Part shown: in pieces, positions 1-8,551 of the stretch | Numbering within the stretch: position 1 is the first letter of the stretch | How the letters are laid out: each line of letters opens with the position of its first letter | Source of the DNA: Mycoplasmatota bacterium | Lineage (GTDB): Bacteria > Bacillota_I > Bacilli_A > Acholeplasmatales > Acholeplasmataceae | Length of the DNA: 64,000 nt | Direction of reading: 5' to 3' | Assembly (NCBI GenBank): GCA_024650045.1 | Contig: JANKMU010000005.1 | Location: 5,376 to 69,375, forward strand | The notes under the pieces: generated by a model | Databases searched by the model: none | Seen by the model: the letters and a program-made list of their open reading frames with translations, nothing else | What the model was told of the DNA's origin: nothing | Program-made: the position numbers and the translations under genes

Positions 1-1381
1 CTTCTCCAACACCTATAGAATCATGAGAAAAGACAAATATTGAAGGAATTTGCATAATTGCAGATAATCTGATTGCAGGTCTCATATAATCGCTAAAAAC
101 GAAGAATGCTCCACCAAAGACTTTTAGTCCACCATGTAAAACCATACCGTTAACAATGGCTCCCATAGCGTGTTCTCTTACTCCAAAATTGATATTTCTA
201 GCTAGCCTATTTTCTTTACTATAATGTCCATCTGCTCCTTTAGCCTTAGTAGAAACTGTTAAGTCCGCAGACCCCCCAATCAAGTTCAAATACTTATCTG
301 ATAATTTATTTATCATTTTTCCACTAATGTTACGTGTTGCATCTTTTGGAGTATTTGTTATTTCTTTATAATCATTTGTGTTTATTTCGATGTCTGAATT
401 AATAAATGCTTCAAATAGACCATATTCTTTGGGAAATTGCTCTTGATAATCATTTGCCATTTTATTCCATCGGCGATATGCTCTTTGCCCTCTTAGTAAA
501 ACTTTTTTTCTGAAATGCTCATATACATCTTCAGAAACTTCAAATGGTTCATATTTCCAATTTAAAGTCTTACGTAATTTTACCGCTTCTTCTTCGCCTA
601 TTGGAGATCCATGTACTTGACTAGTTCCAGATACACTTGTTCCATATCCAATTATTGTTTTAATTTCGATAAGTGTAGGCTTATTTGAATCTTTCTTAGC
701 TCTATTAATAGCTTTATTTATAGTTTTTAAATCGTTCCCGTCTTCTACGTAAATGTATTGCCAACCCATAGCTTCGAATTTTTTCTTATGTTCTTCGCTA
801 TACGCCATTGAAACTTCACCATCTAATTGTATATCATTAGAATCAAACAATACAATTAATTTGCCTAGACCTAAATGACCAGCTAAACTCATTGACTCCA
901 TAGCAACACCTTCTTGTAGGTCTCCATCACCACATAGTACGTATGTATAATGATCAATAAGATTGAACTGTTCTTTATTAAATCTAGCTGCTAAATGAGT
1001 CTCAGCAATTGCCATACCAACTGCATTCGAAATACCTTGCCCAAGTGGACCACTCGTCGTCTCTACACCATCAGTATGTCCATACTCAGGATGTCCTGGT
1101 GTGTTTCCTGCATGTCTAAAATTTTTCAAATCATCAATAGAGATTTTATATCCCGATAAGTGATTCAAAGCATAAAGTAACATAGATCCATGCCCGGCAG
1201 ATAAAATAAATCGATCTCTATTTATCCATTGAGTATTTTTTATATTAACATTTAAGTGCTCAGTAAATAAAGTATATGCCATTGGTGCTGCACCTAAAAC
1301 AATCCCCGGGTGTCCACTATTAGCCTTATTGACAGCATCTACTCCTAAAAATCTTATTGTATTAATTGCTTTTTGTTCCAT
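1..1381 (-). CDS. tkt: Transketolase, partial (C-terminus beyond left edge)
   Basis: Reverse-strand translation MEQKAINTIRFLGVDAVNKANSGHPGIVLGAAPMAYTLF...GHGSMLLYALNHLSGY...GHPEYGHTDGVETTSGPLGQGISNAVGMAIAE is classic transketolase; open to window start. Confidence 0.95.
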   Translation of the reverse strand, partial: MEQKAINTIRFLGVDAVNKANSGHPGIVLGAAPMAYTLFTEHLNVNIKNTQWINRDRFILSAGHGSMLLYALNHLSGYKISIDDLKNFRHAGNTPGHPEYGHTDGVETTSGPLGQGISNAVGMAIAETHLAARFNKEQFNLIDHYTYVLCGDGDLQEGVAMESMSLAGHLGLGKLIVLFDSNDIQLDGEVSMAYSEEHKKKFEAMGWQYIYVEDGNDLKTINKAINRAKKDSNKPTLIEIKTIIGYGTSVSGTSQVHGSPIGEEEAVKLRKTLNWKYEPFEVSEDVYEHFRKKVLLRGQRAYRRWNKMANDYQEQFPKEYGLFEAFINSDIEINTNDYKEITNTPKDATRNISGKMINKLSDKYLNLIGGSADLTVSTKAKGADGHYSKENRLARNINFGVREHAMGAIVNGMVLHGGLKVFGGAFFVFSDYMRPAIRLSAIMQIPSIFVFSHDSIGVGE

Positions 1382-2012
1382 CTTCATCCTCGCTATTTTC
1401 AGTATTTTCTATTTTATCTTCTGTTGAAGTACCATCATTTGTTTCTTCTTCATCGACATTAAATTTAAAATACTCTTTATAATGTTCTTCTTGAGCTTTT
1501 ACTAGTTCATCAAACTCTTCTGTTCCCAAATATTCACGAATCTGATCTTGAGCTAATTTATTTTCTTCTCTTACTCTCTTGTTTACAATTCTTCCTTGAA
1601 ACATATTGCTAATAACAACAATAACAATCATAAACAGCAATATTTGTAACATTAGCTCAGGAAATAGAAGTGTCGATACTATAGCAATCAATACATAAAA
1701 TATCAATGTTGGTATAATAAACATCATGTTTATTTTTTTGCTGATTGCGCCAACTCTTTCAAGAAATGACAACCAAATCATATTAACTTCTTTTTGATAA
1801 AAATCTTTCATGACATCATAATATTTCGTTTCAATAAGGACTTTGTAGTCATTACCGTCTGATGTCCAAATTGCAAATCTACCTTTTGATGCAAATTGAA
1901 ATAGAAAAGGTGTATCATTCATATAGTGAAATTCAATATTCTTTCCATTAATTTCTTGCGTCTCAAATGGCTCTCCAGTCAATTGTTTATATACTTTAGG
2001 GTTTAGTTTCAT
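1362..2012 (-). CDS. Hypothetical membrane protein with two central TM segments and acidic C-terminus
   Basis: ORF track; start probably MKLNPKVYK. Hydrophobic stretch MFIIPTLIFYVLIAIVSTLLFPELMLQILLFMIVIVVI. No family recognised. Confidence 0.7.
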   Translation of the reverse strand: MKLNPKVYKQLTGEPFETQEINGKNIEFHYMNDTPFLFQFASKGRFAIWTSDGNDYKVLIETKYYDVMKDFYQKEVNMIWLSFLERVGAISKKINMMFIIPTLIFYVLIAIVSTLLFPELMLQILLFMIVIVVISNMFQGRIVNKRVREENKLAQDQIREYLGTEEFDELVKAQEEHYKEYFKFNVDEEETNDGTSTEDKIENTENSEDEDGTKSN

Positions 2013-2091
2013 AGGTCTTTCCTCCATTGTTTTTATTATAACATTTTATAATATTTTATAGTCGATTATGTAAAAACTAATAAATATTTAA

Positions 2092-2204
2092 AATCCCCAT
2101 CAAGCATCATCATCCACATAATAAACATGCTTATGGCTGCTTCAATCAAGACCTGACCAGGTTCACAAGTTACTATTGAATGATGATGCTTGATAGGGAA
2201 TTTG
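2092..2204 (-). ncRNA. ffs: Signal recognition particle RNA (small bacterial type)
   Basis: Minus strand carries GTGAACCTGGTCAGGTC..GAAGCAGCCATAAG (SRP Alu-less apical core) closed by long complementary arms CCCTATCAAGCATCATCA / TGATGATGCTTGATGGGG. Confidence 0.92.
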
Positions 2205-2206
2205 TT

Positions 2207-2638
2207 CTATTTTTTTCTTAATCTTTTAAAAAAATTCTCAAGCAATTCTTGACTCTCGTTTGCCAATATACCAGACTCTACATTTATCTTGTGATTGAAT
2301 GGTAAGTTGAACATTTCAATGATACTTTTAGCTACGCCAGATTTTGGATCATCAGCAGCGTAATATAGATTTTTTATGCGCGATTGAATCATAGCTCCTG
2401 CACACATCGGACACGGTTCCAAAGTAACATATACATCGCAATTTTCAAGTCTCCAGCTTCCTATTTTTTTAGAAGCCTTCATCATTGCAAGAAATTCTGC
2501 ATGTGAATGAAACTCTTGTTTTTGTTCTCGTTTATTATATGCTCGTGCAATAATTTTATCTTCAAAAACAACAACCGCTCCAACTGGAACTTCATTTTCT
2601 TTTTCCGCTTTTTGAGCTTCTTTCAAAGCAGCTCTCAT
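2207..2638 (-). CDS. tadA: tRNA-specific adenosine deaminase TadA
   Basis: HAEFLAMM and PCPMCAGAMIQSRI deaminase motifs. Internal Met (MRAALKEAQKAEKENEVPVGAVVV) at 2638 removes the overlap with tdk. Confidence 0.93.
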   Translation of the reverse strand: MRAALKEAQKAEKENEVPVGAVVVFEDKIIARAYNKREQKQEFHSHAEFLAMMKASKKIGSWRLENCDVYVTLEPCPMCAGAMIQSRIKNLYYAADDPKSGVAKSIIEMFNLPFNHKINVESGILANESQELLENFFKRLRKK

Positions 2639-2642
2639 GTAT

Positions 2643-3254
2643 TTATATTTTTTTAGGTTTTCCTGGGACTTCATGATAATGTCTCGATCTTGGCTCATAG
2701 GATTCATTCGCACCTACCAATATAGTTGGATCTGAATAATCTGCTGGTTTACCATCGATGATTCGTTGCGTTCTAGTTGCTGGTAACCCACTTTTCACAC
2801 ATATAGCTGTTAACTTTGTAACAAATTCAGCTCTTGCGAGTAATTCGGGCATTGGCCCAAATGGTTCTCCACGGAAATTTCGATCTAACCCGCCCACAAT
2901 GACACGTATACCTCTATCTGCTAAATCTTCTGTAATATTGATAATGTCATTATCGAAAAATTGAACTTCATCAATCACTACAGCATCAGTATTGTCTTTA
3001 ACATAATCATATATTTCTAGACTTTTATCGATGATAATCGAAGGTTTTTTACTTAAATTATGAGATACAATTTCTTCTACATTGTATCTTGTATCAATTT
3101 TGGGTTTAAATACTAGCACATGTTGCTTTGCATATTCTAATCTCTTGATTCTTCTAATTAATTCTTCTGTTTTTCCGGCAAACATTGGCCCACATACAAC
3201 CTCAATAAACCCGTTTTTATATGTGTGATACATAATAGATCCTCCGCATATCAT
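2643..3254 (-). CDS. tdk: Thymidine kinase
   Basis: GFIEVVCGPMFAGKTEELIRR P-loop, VIDEVQFFD, TRTQRIIDGKPADY. Confidence 0.95.
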   Translation of the reverse strand: MICGGSIMYHTYKNGFIEVVCGPMFAGKTEELIRRIKRLEYAKQHVLVFKPKIDTRYNVEEIVSHNLSKKPSIIIDKSLEIYDYVKDNTDAVVIDEVQFFDNDIINITEDLADRGIRVIVGGLDRNFRGEPFGPMPELLARAEFVTKLTAICVKSGLPATRTQRIIDGKPADYSDPTILVGANESYEPRSRHYHEVPGKPKKI

Positions 3255-3268
3255 TTTTTTTAATAAAA

Positions 3269-3290
3269 AACGTGATAATTAGATCACGTT
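3269..3290 (-). terminator. Hairpin terminator after rpmE
   Basis: AACGTGAT/ATCACGTT stem followed by T-run on minus strand. Confidence 0.7.
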
Positions 3291-3513
3291 ATTTGTTGTC
3301 TTGCTCTTTTTTGTTCATACCATAGCGTTTATTGAATTTTTCAACGCGTCCAGCAGCTTGAATGAAAGTTTGTTGTCCTGTATAAAATGGATGACAATTA
3401 GCACAAGTATCAATACGAATATTATTTGCAGTTGTACCTACTTCATATTCTTGTCCACATGTTGAACATTTTACAGTTGTTACATTATATTTTGGGTGAA
3501 TTCCTGGTTTCAT
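3289..3513 (-). CDS. rpmE: 50S ribosomal protein L31 (zinc-binding type)
   Basis: MKPGIHPKYNVTTVKCSTCGQEYEVGTT...CANCHPFYTG; four Cys ligands. Confidence 0.95.
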   Translation of the reverse strand: MKPGIHPKYNVTTVKCSTCGQEYEVGTTANNIRIDTCANCHPFYTGQQTFIQAAGRVEKFNKRYGMNKKEQDNK

Positions 3514-3617
3514 TTTCTTTTCTCCTTCCGCCATGACCTTTAGTCATAGTAAGTTTTGCGCAATTATTATATCATTGTATATTTTATTAATCAAGTGTAA
3601 TCTCTGCTATTTTGCTT

Positions 3618-4130
3618 TTAATCGGCAAACTCGTTATGCCAAGTATCCCATACGGCTAAGAATCGTTTTGATATTATACCCGTTAATGCTCCAGCCGGAA
3701 TACTTAAAAATAGCATGATTGGCAAATAAAATAATACTGCTACACTACCAATTACAAATATCCCAGCGGTCACTTGTCCAATGCAATGAAACACTGAACC
3801 GATAACACTGACACCTAAAACACCAAAAAAATTCGTTTTTTTAAAAAATCCCATCGCTAATATTGCAAAAATAGCTCCGCTCATGCTCATATAAAATACT
3901 GGTCCAAGTAGTTTTCCAGTTAACATTGAAACTAACAAAACCCGAAGTATAGTCAATGATGCACTATCCTTAAAGGAATATACATATAGAATAATAAGCG
4001 ATATAATATTCGAAAAACCCAGTTTAGCACCGGGAACTGGTATAATCGGTATTGCTGATTCTATTACATTCAACACAATTGCAATAGCTAAAAAATTTGC
4101 TAGCAGTGTCATTTTACGAGTTTTTCTCAT
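3618..4130 (-). CDS. Gx transporter family / heptaprenyl diphosphate synthase component I-like membrane protein
   Basis: LNVIESAIPIIPVPGAKLGFSNIISLIILY... typical of this family; linked to NusG-II and ApbE genes. Confidence 0.8.
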   Translation of the reverse strand: MRKTRKMTLLANFLAIAIVLNVIESAIPIIPVPGAKLGFSNIISLIILYVYSFKDSASLTILRVLLVSMLTGKLLGPVFYMSMSGAIFAILAMGFFKKTNFFGVLGVSVIGSVFHCIGQVTAGIFVIGSVAVLFYLPIMLFLSIPAGALTGIISKRFLAVWDTWHNEFAD

Positions 4131-4136
4131 CGATGT

Positions 4137-4613
4137 TTAAACAGTGAAGTCTTCATCATTTGTTTCAAATTCAATACGAACTCTGTTAGGTAAACAAATA
4201 AGTGGCCAACCTGTTGACTCTCCTTCTCTACTACATATATTATTAGGACTTTGTTCTTCTATAACTTGAACACTTTTTCTTCCATAATCATATTTAATCA
4301 CTACTTCTTGGCGAATACCATTTACTGTGTAATCTCCTAATATAGTTATTGTGTATTCTTGCTCATTAATGATGGGGTAAATGGAATCATATCCATCGGG
4401 TACACTTTGATTATAATTTTTTATTGTTCTATAGTTAATAAAATCAATGGTAACAATGGGCTCGTTAGAAGATCCATAATAAACATGAGCTAATGATGCA
4501 TCATCACTAAATGCTAGTAATCTAAACGCAATAAAAATACCACCCATTAAAACAAACAAGAGTGAAACTAACAAGATATCTCTTTTGCTTTGAGTTTTAT
4601 TTTTAACATTCAT
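4137..4613 (-). CDS. NusG domain II-containing membrane-anchored protein
   Basis: N-terminal TM then CSREGESTGWPLICLPNRVRIEFE, typical of secreted NusG-II proteins near Rnf/ApbE. Confidence 0.75.
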   Translation of the reverse strand: MNVKNKTQSKRDILLVSLLFVLMGGIFIAFRLLAFSDDASLAHVYYGSSNEPIVTIDFINYRTIKNYNQSVPDGYDSIYPIINEQEYTITILGDYTVNGIRQEVVIKYDYGRKSVQVIEEQSPNNICSREGESTGWPLICLPNRVRIEFETNDEDFTV

Positions 4614-4615
4614 AA

Positions 4616-5710
4616 TTATCGTTCCTCAAACTCAGTTGTATTAAGATATGTATCAATTGTTCCATCATAATTAAAGACAATTATTTCAATTCCCAAATCT
4701 TCTTGATGTTCATTCATCCACGCAGTAAAAATATTTGGAGCCATCGAAAAAAATGCTGTTGATAAAGCGTCTAATGCTCCTGCATCATCTCCAATAACTG
4801 TTATTGTATGATAATAATGTTCTGGCATTTTTGTTAATGGTGACACAATATGATGATATCTAAGTCCGTTGTAAAGTGCATATTGCTCATAATTTCCACT
4901 TGTTGTGATTGAAACATCTGCAACATATATCATGCCATAAGTGCGATTATCAGATCCGGTTCTAACAGGATTTGCCAATGATGTGTGGAAAAATCCTGTT
5001 TCTCGATTCATATTTTTTCCTACAGATATTGAACTACTTCCCGCACTGATAGAAAAATATATAGCATCATTGTCTCGAAGATAATCATAAACACGTTGTG
5101 TAGCATACCCCTTCGACAATGCTCCTAAATCTATTTTGACATGACTACTCTTAATTTCAACATAATATTTACCGTTATTTTCAGTTAATTCATATGGATT
5201 TTCAACAACTTCAATTGCTTCTAAAGTTTCTTCAATAGACTCAAACACTTGCTCAGGAATCTCTTCAAAAAGATATCCCGACGCTTCATCTAATATAACA
5301 TCTTTCCAAACATCAACTATTTTACCAATAGAGACATCAAAATAACCCTCAGTTAACTCCTTGAGTCTATTAGCTTCTTCAAGTAATTCAAAAAGTTCAT
5401 AGTCTATCTCTATAACTTCATTTAAAGTTTGATTAATTGAATAGATGTTTTCTAGAAACTCAGAATCTTCTTTAAGTGGTTCATAACTTGTACTAAGTTC
5501 GTGATATGTGTAATATATTTGCGATATATCATTCATGTATTCGTCTGCTTGATTTTGACTGTCAGCAAACACACTAACACTGATATAAGTATCCATATAG
5601 TCAAAAAAACTGAATGTATATATATCAGCTTTTTTACATGAAGTCATAAACATTATATTTAAAATTAAAATTGTAATAATTGCTATTTTTCTCATTCTAA
5701 ACCTCAACAT
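4616..5710 (-). CDS. apbE: FAD:protein FMN transferase (ApbE family lipoprotein)
   Basis: Lipobox FMTSC; DLGALSKGYATQRVYDYL, SAGSSSISVG, YHHIVSPLTKMP, DDAGALDALSTAFFSM. Confidence 0.93.
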   Translation of the reverse strand: MLRFRMRKIAIITILILNIMFMTSCKKADIYTFSFFDYMDTYISVSVFADSQNQADEYMNDISQIYYTYHELSTSYEPLKEDSEFLENIYSINQTLNEVIEIDYELFELLEEANRLKELTEGYFDVSIGKIVDVWKDVILDEASGYLFEEIPEQVFESIEETLEAIEVVENPYELTENNGKYYVEIKSSHVKIDLGALSKGYATQRVYDYLRDNDAIYFSISAGSSSISVGKNMNRETGFFHTSLANPVRTGSDNRTYGMIYVADVSITTSGNYEQYALYNGLRYHHIVSPLTKMPEHYYHTITVIGDDAGALDALSTAFFSMAPNIFTAWMNEHQEDLGIEIIVFNYDGTIDTYLNTTEFEER

Positions 5711-5750
5711 TAATTTCCTAATCTATTATATCATATGATTGATAAAGAAA

Positions 5751-5767
5751 AGGACATATTATGTCCT
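5751..5767 (-). terminator. Hairpin at the stop codon of the short rnfB
   Basis: AGGACAT-aat-ATGTCCT followed by TTTTCTTT on minus strand. Confidence 0.55.
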
Positions 5768-6086
5768 ATAACTTTAAATCAATTATAGATCCATCTGGAT
5801 TTGGATGGTCCTTTAAATACTCTAATATCGGGTTATAGTGCTTATCTAATTTTCCTGGTTTGCAGCGAGAAACATTTTTTACTTCTCCATTTACAATACC
5901 AACAGCAAATGCACGACATCCAGGTGTTCCACAAGCTCCACAATTATAGTTAGGTAATAACTTTTCTATATCATCAATTCTTGGATCTTCTTTAACAGTT
6001 AAGTATTGGTTTGCTAAAGATAGAACCACACCTAAAACAGCTCCGATAACTCCCAGCACAATGAAGGGATATATTGCTTGCATCAT
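5766..6086 (-). CDS. rnfB: Short RnfB-like protein (N-terminal TM + single 4Fe-4S domain; no ferredoxin domains)
   Basis: N-terminal TM, YNCGACGTPGCRAFAVGIVNGEVKNVSRCKPG; ends at 106 aa. Confidence 0.85.
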   Translation of the reverse strand: MMQAIYPFIVLGVIGAVLGVVLSLANQYLTVKEDPRIDDIEKLLPNYNCGACGTPGCRAFAVGIVNGEVKNVSRCKPGKLDKHYNPILEYLKDHPNPDGSIIDLKL

Positions 6087-6295
6087 AATTTGACCTCCTT
6101 CATAAATTCAAGTGCATCTGAAAAACCACATGATCCACCACTACCTCCACGAGAGGTACATGATTCACAAGTTTGTGCTTCAAGATAAGCTGCTCGACAA
6201 CTCTCTGGCACTTCAACTTTTTTATTTAAATACATGGTTGCGATATAAAGTCCTATAAATCCACATAATACCGCTACTAAAATCAAAAATTCCAT
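6083..6295 (-). CDS. Small single-TM four-Cys-cluster protein in Rnf operon (NqrM-like topology?)
   Basis: MEFLILVAVLCGFIGLYIATMYLNKK...SCRAAYLEAQTCESCTSRGGSGGSCGFSD; overlaps rnfB start, abuts rnfA. Confidence 0.75.
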   Translation of the reverse strand: MEFLILVAVLCGFIGLYIATMYLNKKVEVPESCRAAYLEAQTCESCTSRGGSGGSCGFSDALEFMKEVKL

Positions 6296-6867
6296 TATAT
6301 AATCCCTGCCAATCCCATAAATGCCATTGCCATTAAGCCAGCTGTCACAAATGCAACAGGAAGTCCTTTAAGTGCCTTTGGTACATTTGCAGAATCTAAA
6401 CGCATACGTATTGCTGTAAAGGTAATGATAATAAGTGCAAACCCAATACCAGAACCTAACGCAAACATCAACGCTTCTGGATAACTTTGAGGAATTGCAA
6501 TGTTTGTTAAAGCAACACCAAGTACTGCACAGTTTGTAGCAATCAATGGTAAGTAAACGCCAAGTGCTTTATATAAACTTTGACTGAATCTTTTAATAAC
6601 TAATTCTGTTAATTGCACCAATGAAGCAATAACTAATATAAATGCTATGGTATCAATAAATTTAATATCCAACGGAACTAATACATAATGGTATATCGGA
6701 AAAGTAATTAATGCTGCCAAAAATATAACAACAATAACTGCTAGACCCATACCAACAACAGATTTCATCTTTGTTGAAACTCCAAAGAACGAACAAAGAC
6801 CTAAGAATTGCATCAACACAATATTATTTACTAACATTGCAGAAATTAATATAGCAAGTAAGTTCAT
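6295..6867 (-). CDS. rnfA: Electron transport complex subunit RnfA
   Basis: NNIVLMQFLGLCSFFGVSTK...LPLIATNCAVLGVAL; RnfA/RnfE/NqrE family. Confidence 0.95.
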   Translation of the reverse strand: MNLLAILISAMLVNNIVLMQFLGLCSFFGVSTKMKSVVGMGLAVIVVIFLAALITFPIYHYVLVPLDIKFIDTIAFILVIASLVQLTELVIKRFSQSLYKALGVYLPLIATNCAVLGVALTNIAIPQSYPEALMFALGSGIGFALIIITFTAIRMRLDSANVPKALKGLPVAFVTAGLMAMAFMGLAGII

Positions 6868-7556
6868 TATTTCTTAGCTCCTTTCTTTTGGCGATAGGCA
6901 GTAATGCCAGCTAGAATAAATCCAATCACCAAAAATGCTCCGGGTGGCTGAACTAAAACAGTGAATGCATATGTATCTAAACCAGCATTTTGTAGTAATG
7001 TGTATTCAAATCCAAGTGGAAGTGATCTACCTAGTGCGATCATACCAGTTCCAAAAAATTCTCTAAAAAATCCGATGATAGAAAGTGATAATGCAAACCC
7101 AACAGCAACTCCAAAACCATCAAGTGCAGACTTACCAACAGTGTTCTTAGAAGCGAATGCTTCGGCTCTACCAAAAACAACACAGTTAACTGTAATCAAG
7201 GCAATGAATACGCCTAATTCTTGTGCTAATGCTGGAGCAAATGCATCTACCAACATCTTTAATATAGTAACTTCTGTAGCAATAATAATTACATATACTG
7301 GAATACGCACAGTATTTGGAACAACTTTTCTAATCGATGATACTGTAGTATTTGTAAACGTTAAGACAAGCATAACTAATATACCCATACCAAATGCACC
7401 TTCGAAAGTTGATGTTACCGCTAATGCTGGACATAGCCCAAGCACCATAACGAATATACCGTTTTCTTTTAAGATACCTTTAGTAAAAGTCTCCCATAAT
7501 GTCATTTCTTTTTCTTGAGCTTTTTTCTTAGCTGGAACTTTTTTAGCTTCTGTCAT
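6867..7556 (-). CDS. rnfE: Electron transport complex subunit RnfE
   Basis: GILKENGIFVMVLGLCPALAVTST...ITVNCVVFGRAEAFASKN. Confidence 0.95.
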   Translation of the reverse strand: MTEAKKVPAKKKAQEKEMTLWETFTKGILKENGIFVMVLGLCPALAVTSTFEGAFGMGILVMLVLTFTNTTVSSIRKVVPNTVRIPVYVIIIATEVTILKMLVDAFAPALAQELGVFIALITVNCVVFGRAEAFASKNTVGKSALDGFGVAVGFALSLSIIGFFREFFGTGMIALGRSLPLGFEYTLLQNAGLDTYAFTVLVQPPGAFLVIGFILAGITAYRQKKGAKK

Positions 7557-7557
7557 C

Positions 7558-8550
7558 TTAATTCACCTCACTAACGAATGCATTAAGTAAGATATCTACC
7601 AATGCTCTAGTATTTGTTACACCTGAAGTTATATCGCTATCATCATTAATGACATCTGCAAATTCACTCACCGTCAGACCTACAAATGTATTTAGGTAGT
7701 TAACAATTGTATTATATCTTGTACCTCTAGTGTGTAGGTATTCTCCTTCGGGAACTAACACACCAATGACTTCATCATTCATGTCAAATGCAAGATAAAT
7801 ACCAATACTACTAGAATTCCCATCATAATATTCACCAGATCCACTTAAATGATAAACATAACCTACTTCTTGATTTGATGCATTGGTTACTATTCTTCTA
7901 GCTTTGACATATTCTGATGCAGTAAATTCCGTATCATTAGTTAATATATAACCCTCACCATATAATACTGCATATGGATCTTCAACAATTAAATCATAAT
8001 GAATATCTATAGCTTCACGAATTAAATCTTTAATGGTTCCTGTACTATCTTTTGCTGTTGCGCCAGCAGTTGGATCTGCTGCATCATAAACCGGAATATT
8101 AGGTACTGATGTATAAGGGACACCTTGGAAATACTCATAAATATAATATTGAATACCTTTAACTGTCCAACTTGATTGAATCAATAAAATGATTTCAACA
8201 TAAACTTTATCTTCTAGATCAATACCAACTAGTAATTCCATGTATCCGTTTGTATCATTAGGACCAGTGATTCCGTAACTGTTTTTCACTTTAATATTAT
8301 ATACAGTACCTACTAGAATGCCTGATTTATTAACAGCATCTGCTCGATAATCAACTACAGCATAACTTTGTGAATTAGGTACTGAAGTAATATTTGTTTG
8401 ATTTTCCAATTCTACAACTTGATTAAATAATCTATCTTGTGGCTCTTTAGGAATTAGGTTGTTGTTGATAAATATAACACCAATCCCAATAATGAGCATA
8501 ACAACAAGGTTAATCATTAAGAGTAAATTTTCTTTTCTTATTAGTCTCAT
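7558..8550 (-). CDS. RnfG-like protein 2 with two FMN_bind-like regions
   Basis: N-terminal TM; AGATAKDSTGTIKDL (region 1) and DITSGVTNTRALVDILLNAF (region 2) flavinylation-type motifs. Confidence 0.8.
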   Translation of the reverse strand: MRLIRKENLLLMINLVVMLIIGIGVIFINNNLIPKEPQDRLFNQVVELENQTNITSVPNSQSYAVVDYRADAVNKSGILVGTVYNIKVKNSYGITGPNDTNGYMELLVGIDLEDKVYVEIILLIQSSWTVKGIQYYIYEYFQGVPYTSVPNIPVYDAADPTAGATAKDSTGTIKDLIREAIDIHYDLIVEDPYAVLYGEGYILTNDTEFTASEYVKARRIVTNASNQEVGYVYHLSGSGEYYDGNSSSIGIYLAFDMNDEVIGVLVPEGEYLHTRGTRYNTIVNYLNTFVGLTVSEFADVINDDSDITSGVTNTRALVDILLNAFVSEVN

Positions 8551-8551
8551 C

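Noticed and set aside
2639-2713. 25-residue N-terminal extension of TadA overlapping tdk
   Set aside because: Internal Met at 2638 lies just after the tdk stop and matches the usual TadA N-terminus.
6961-7518. 185-aa plus-strand ORF antisense to rnfE
   Set aside because: Fully antisense to a strongly conserved gene; low-complexity S/T/P/N-rich translation typical of antisense shadow ORFs.
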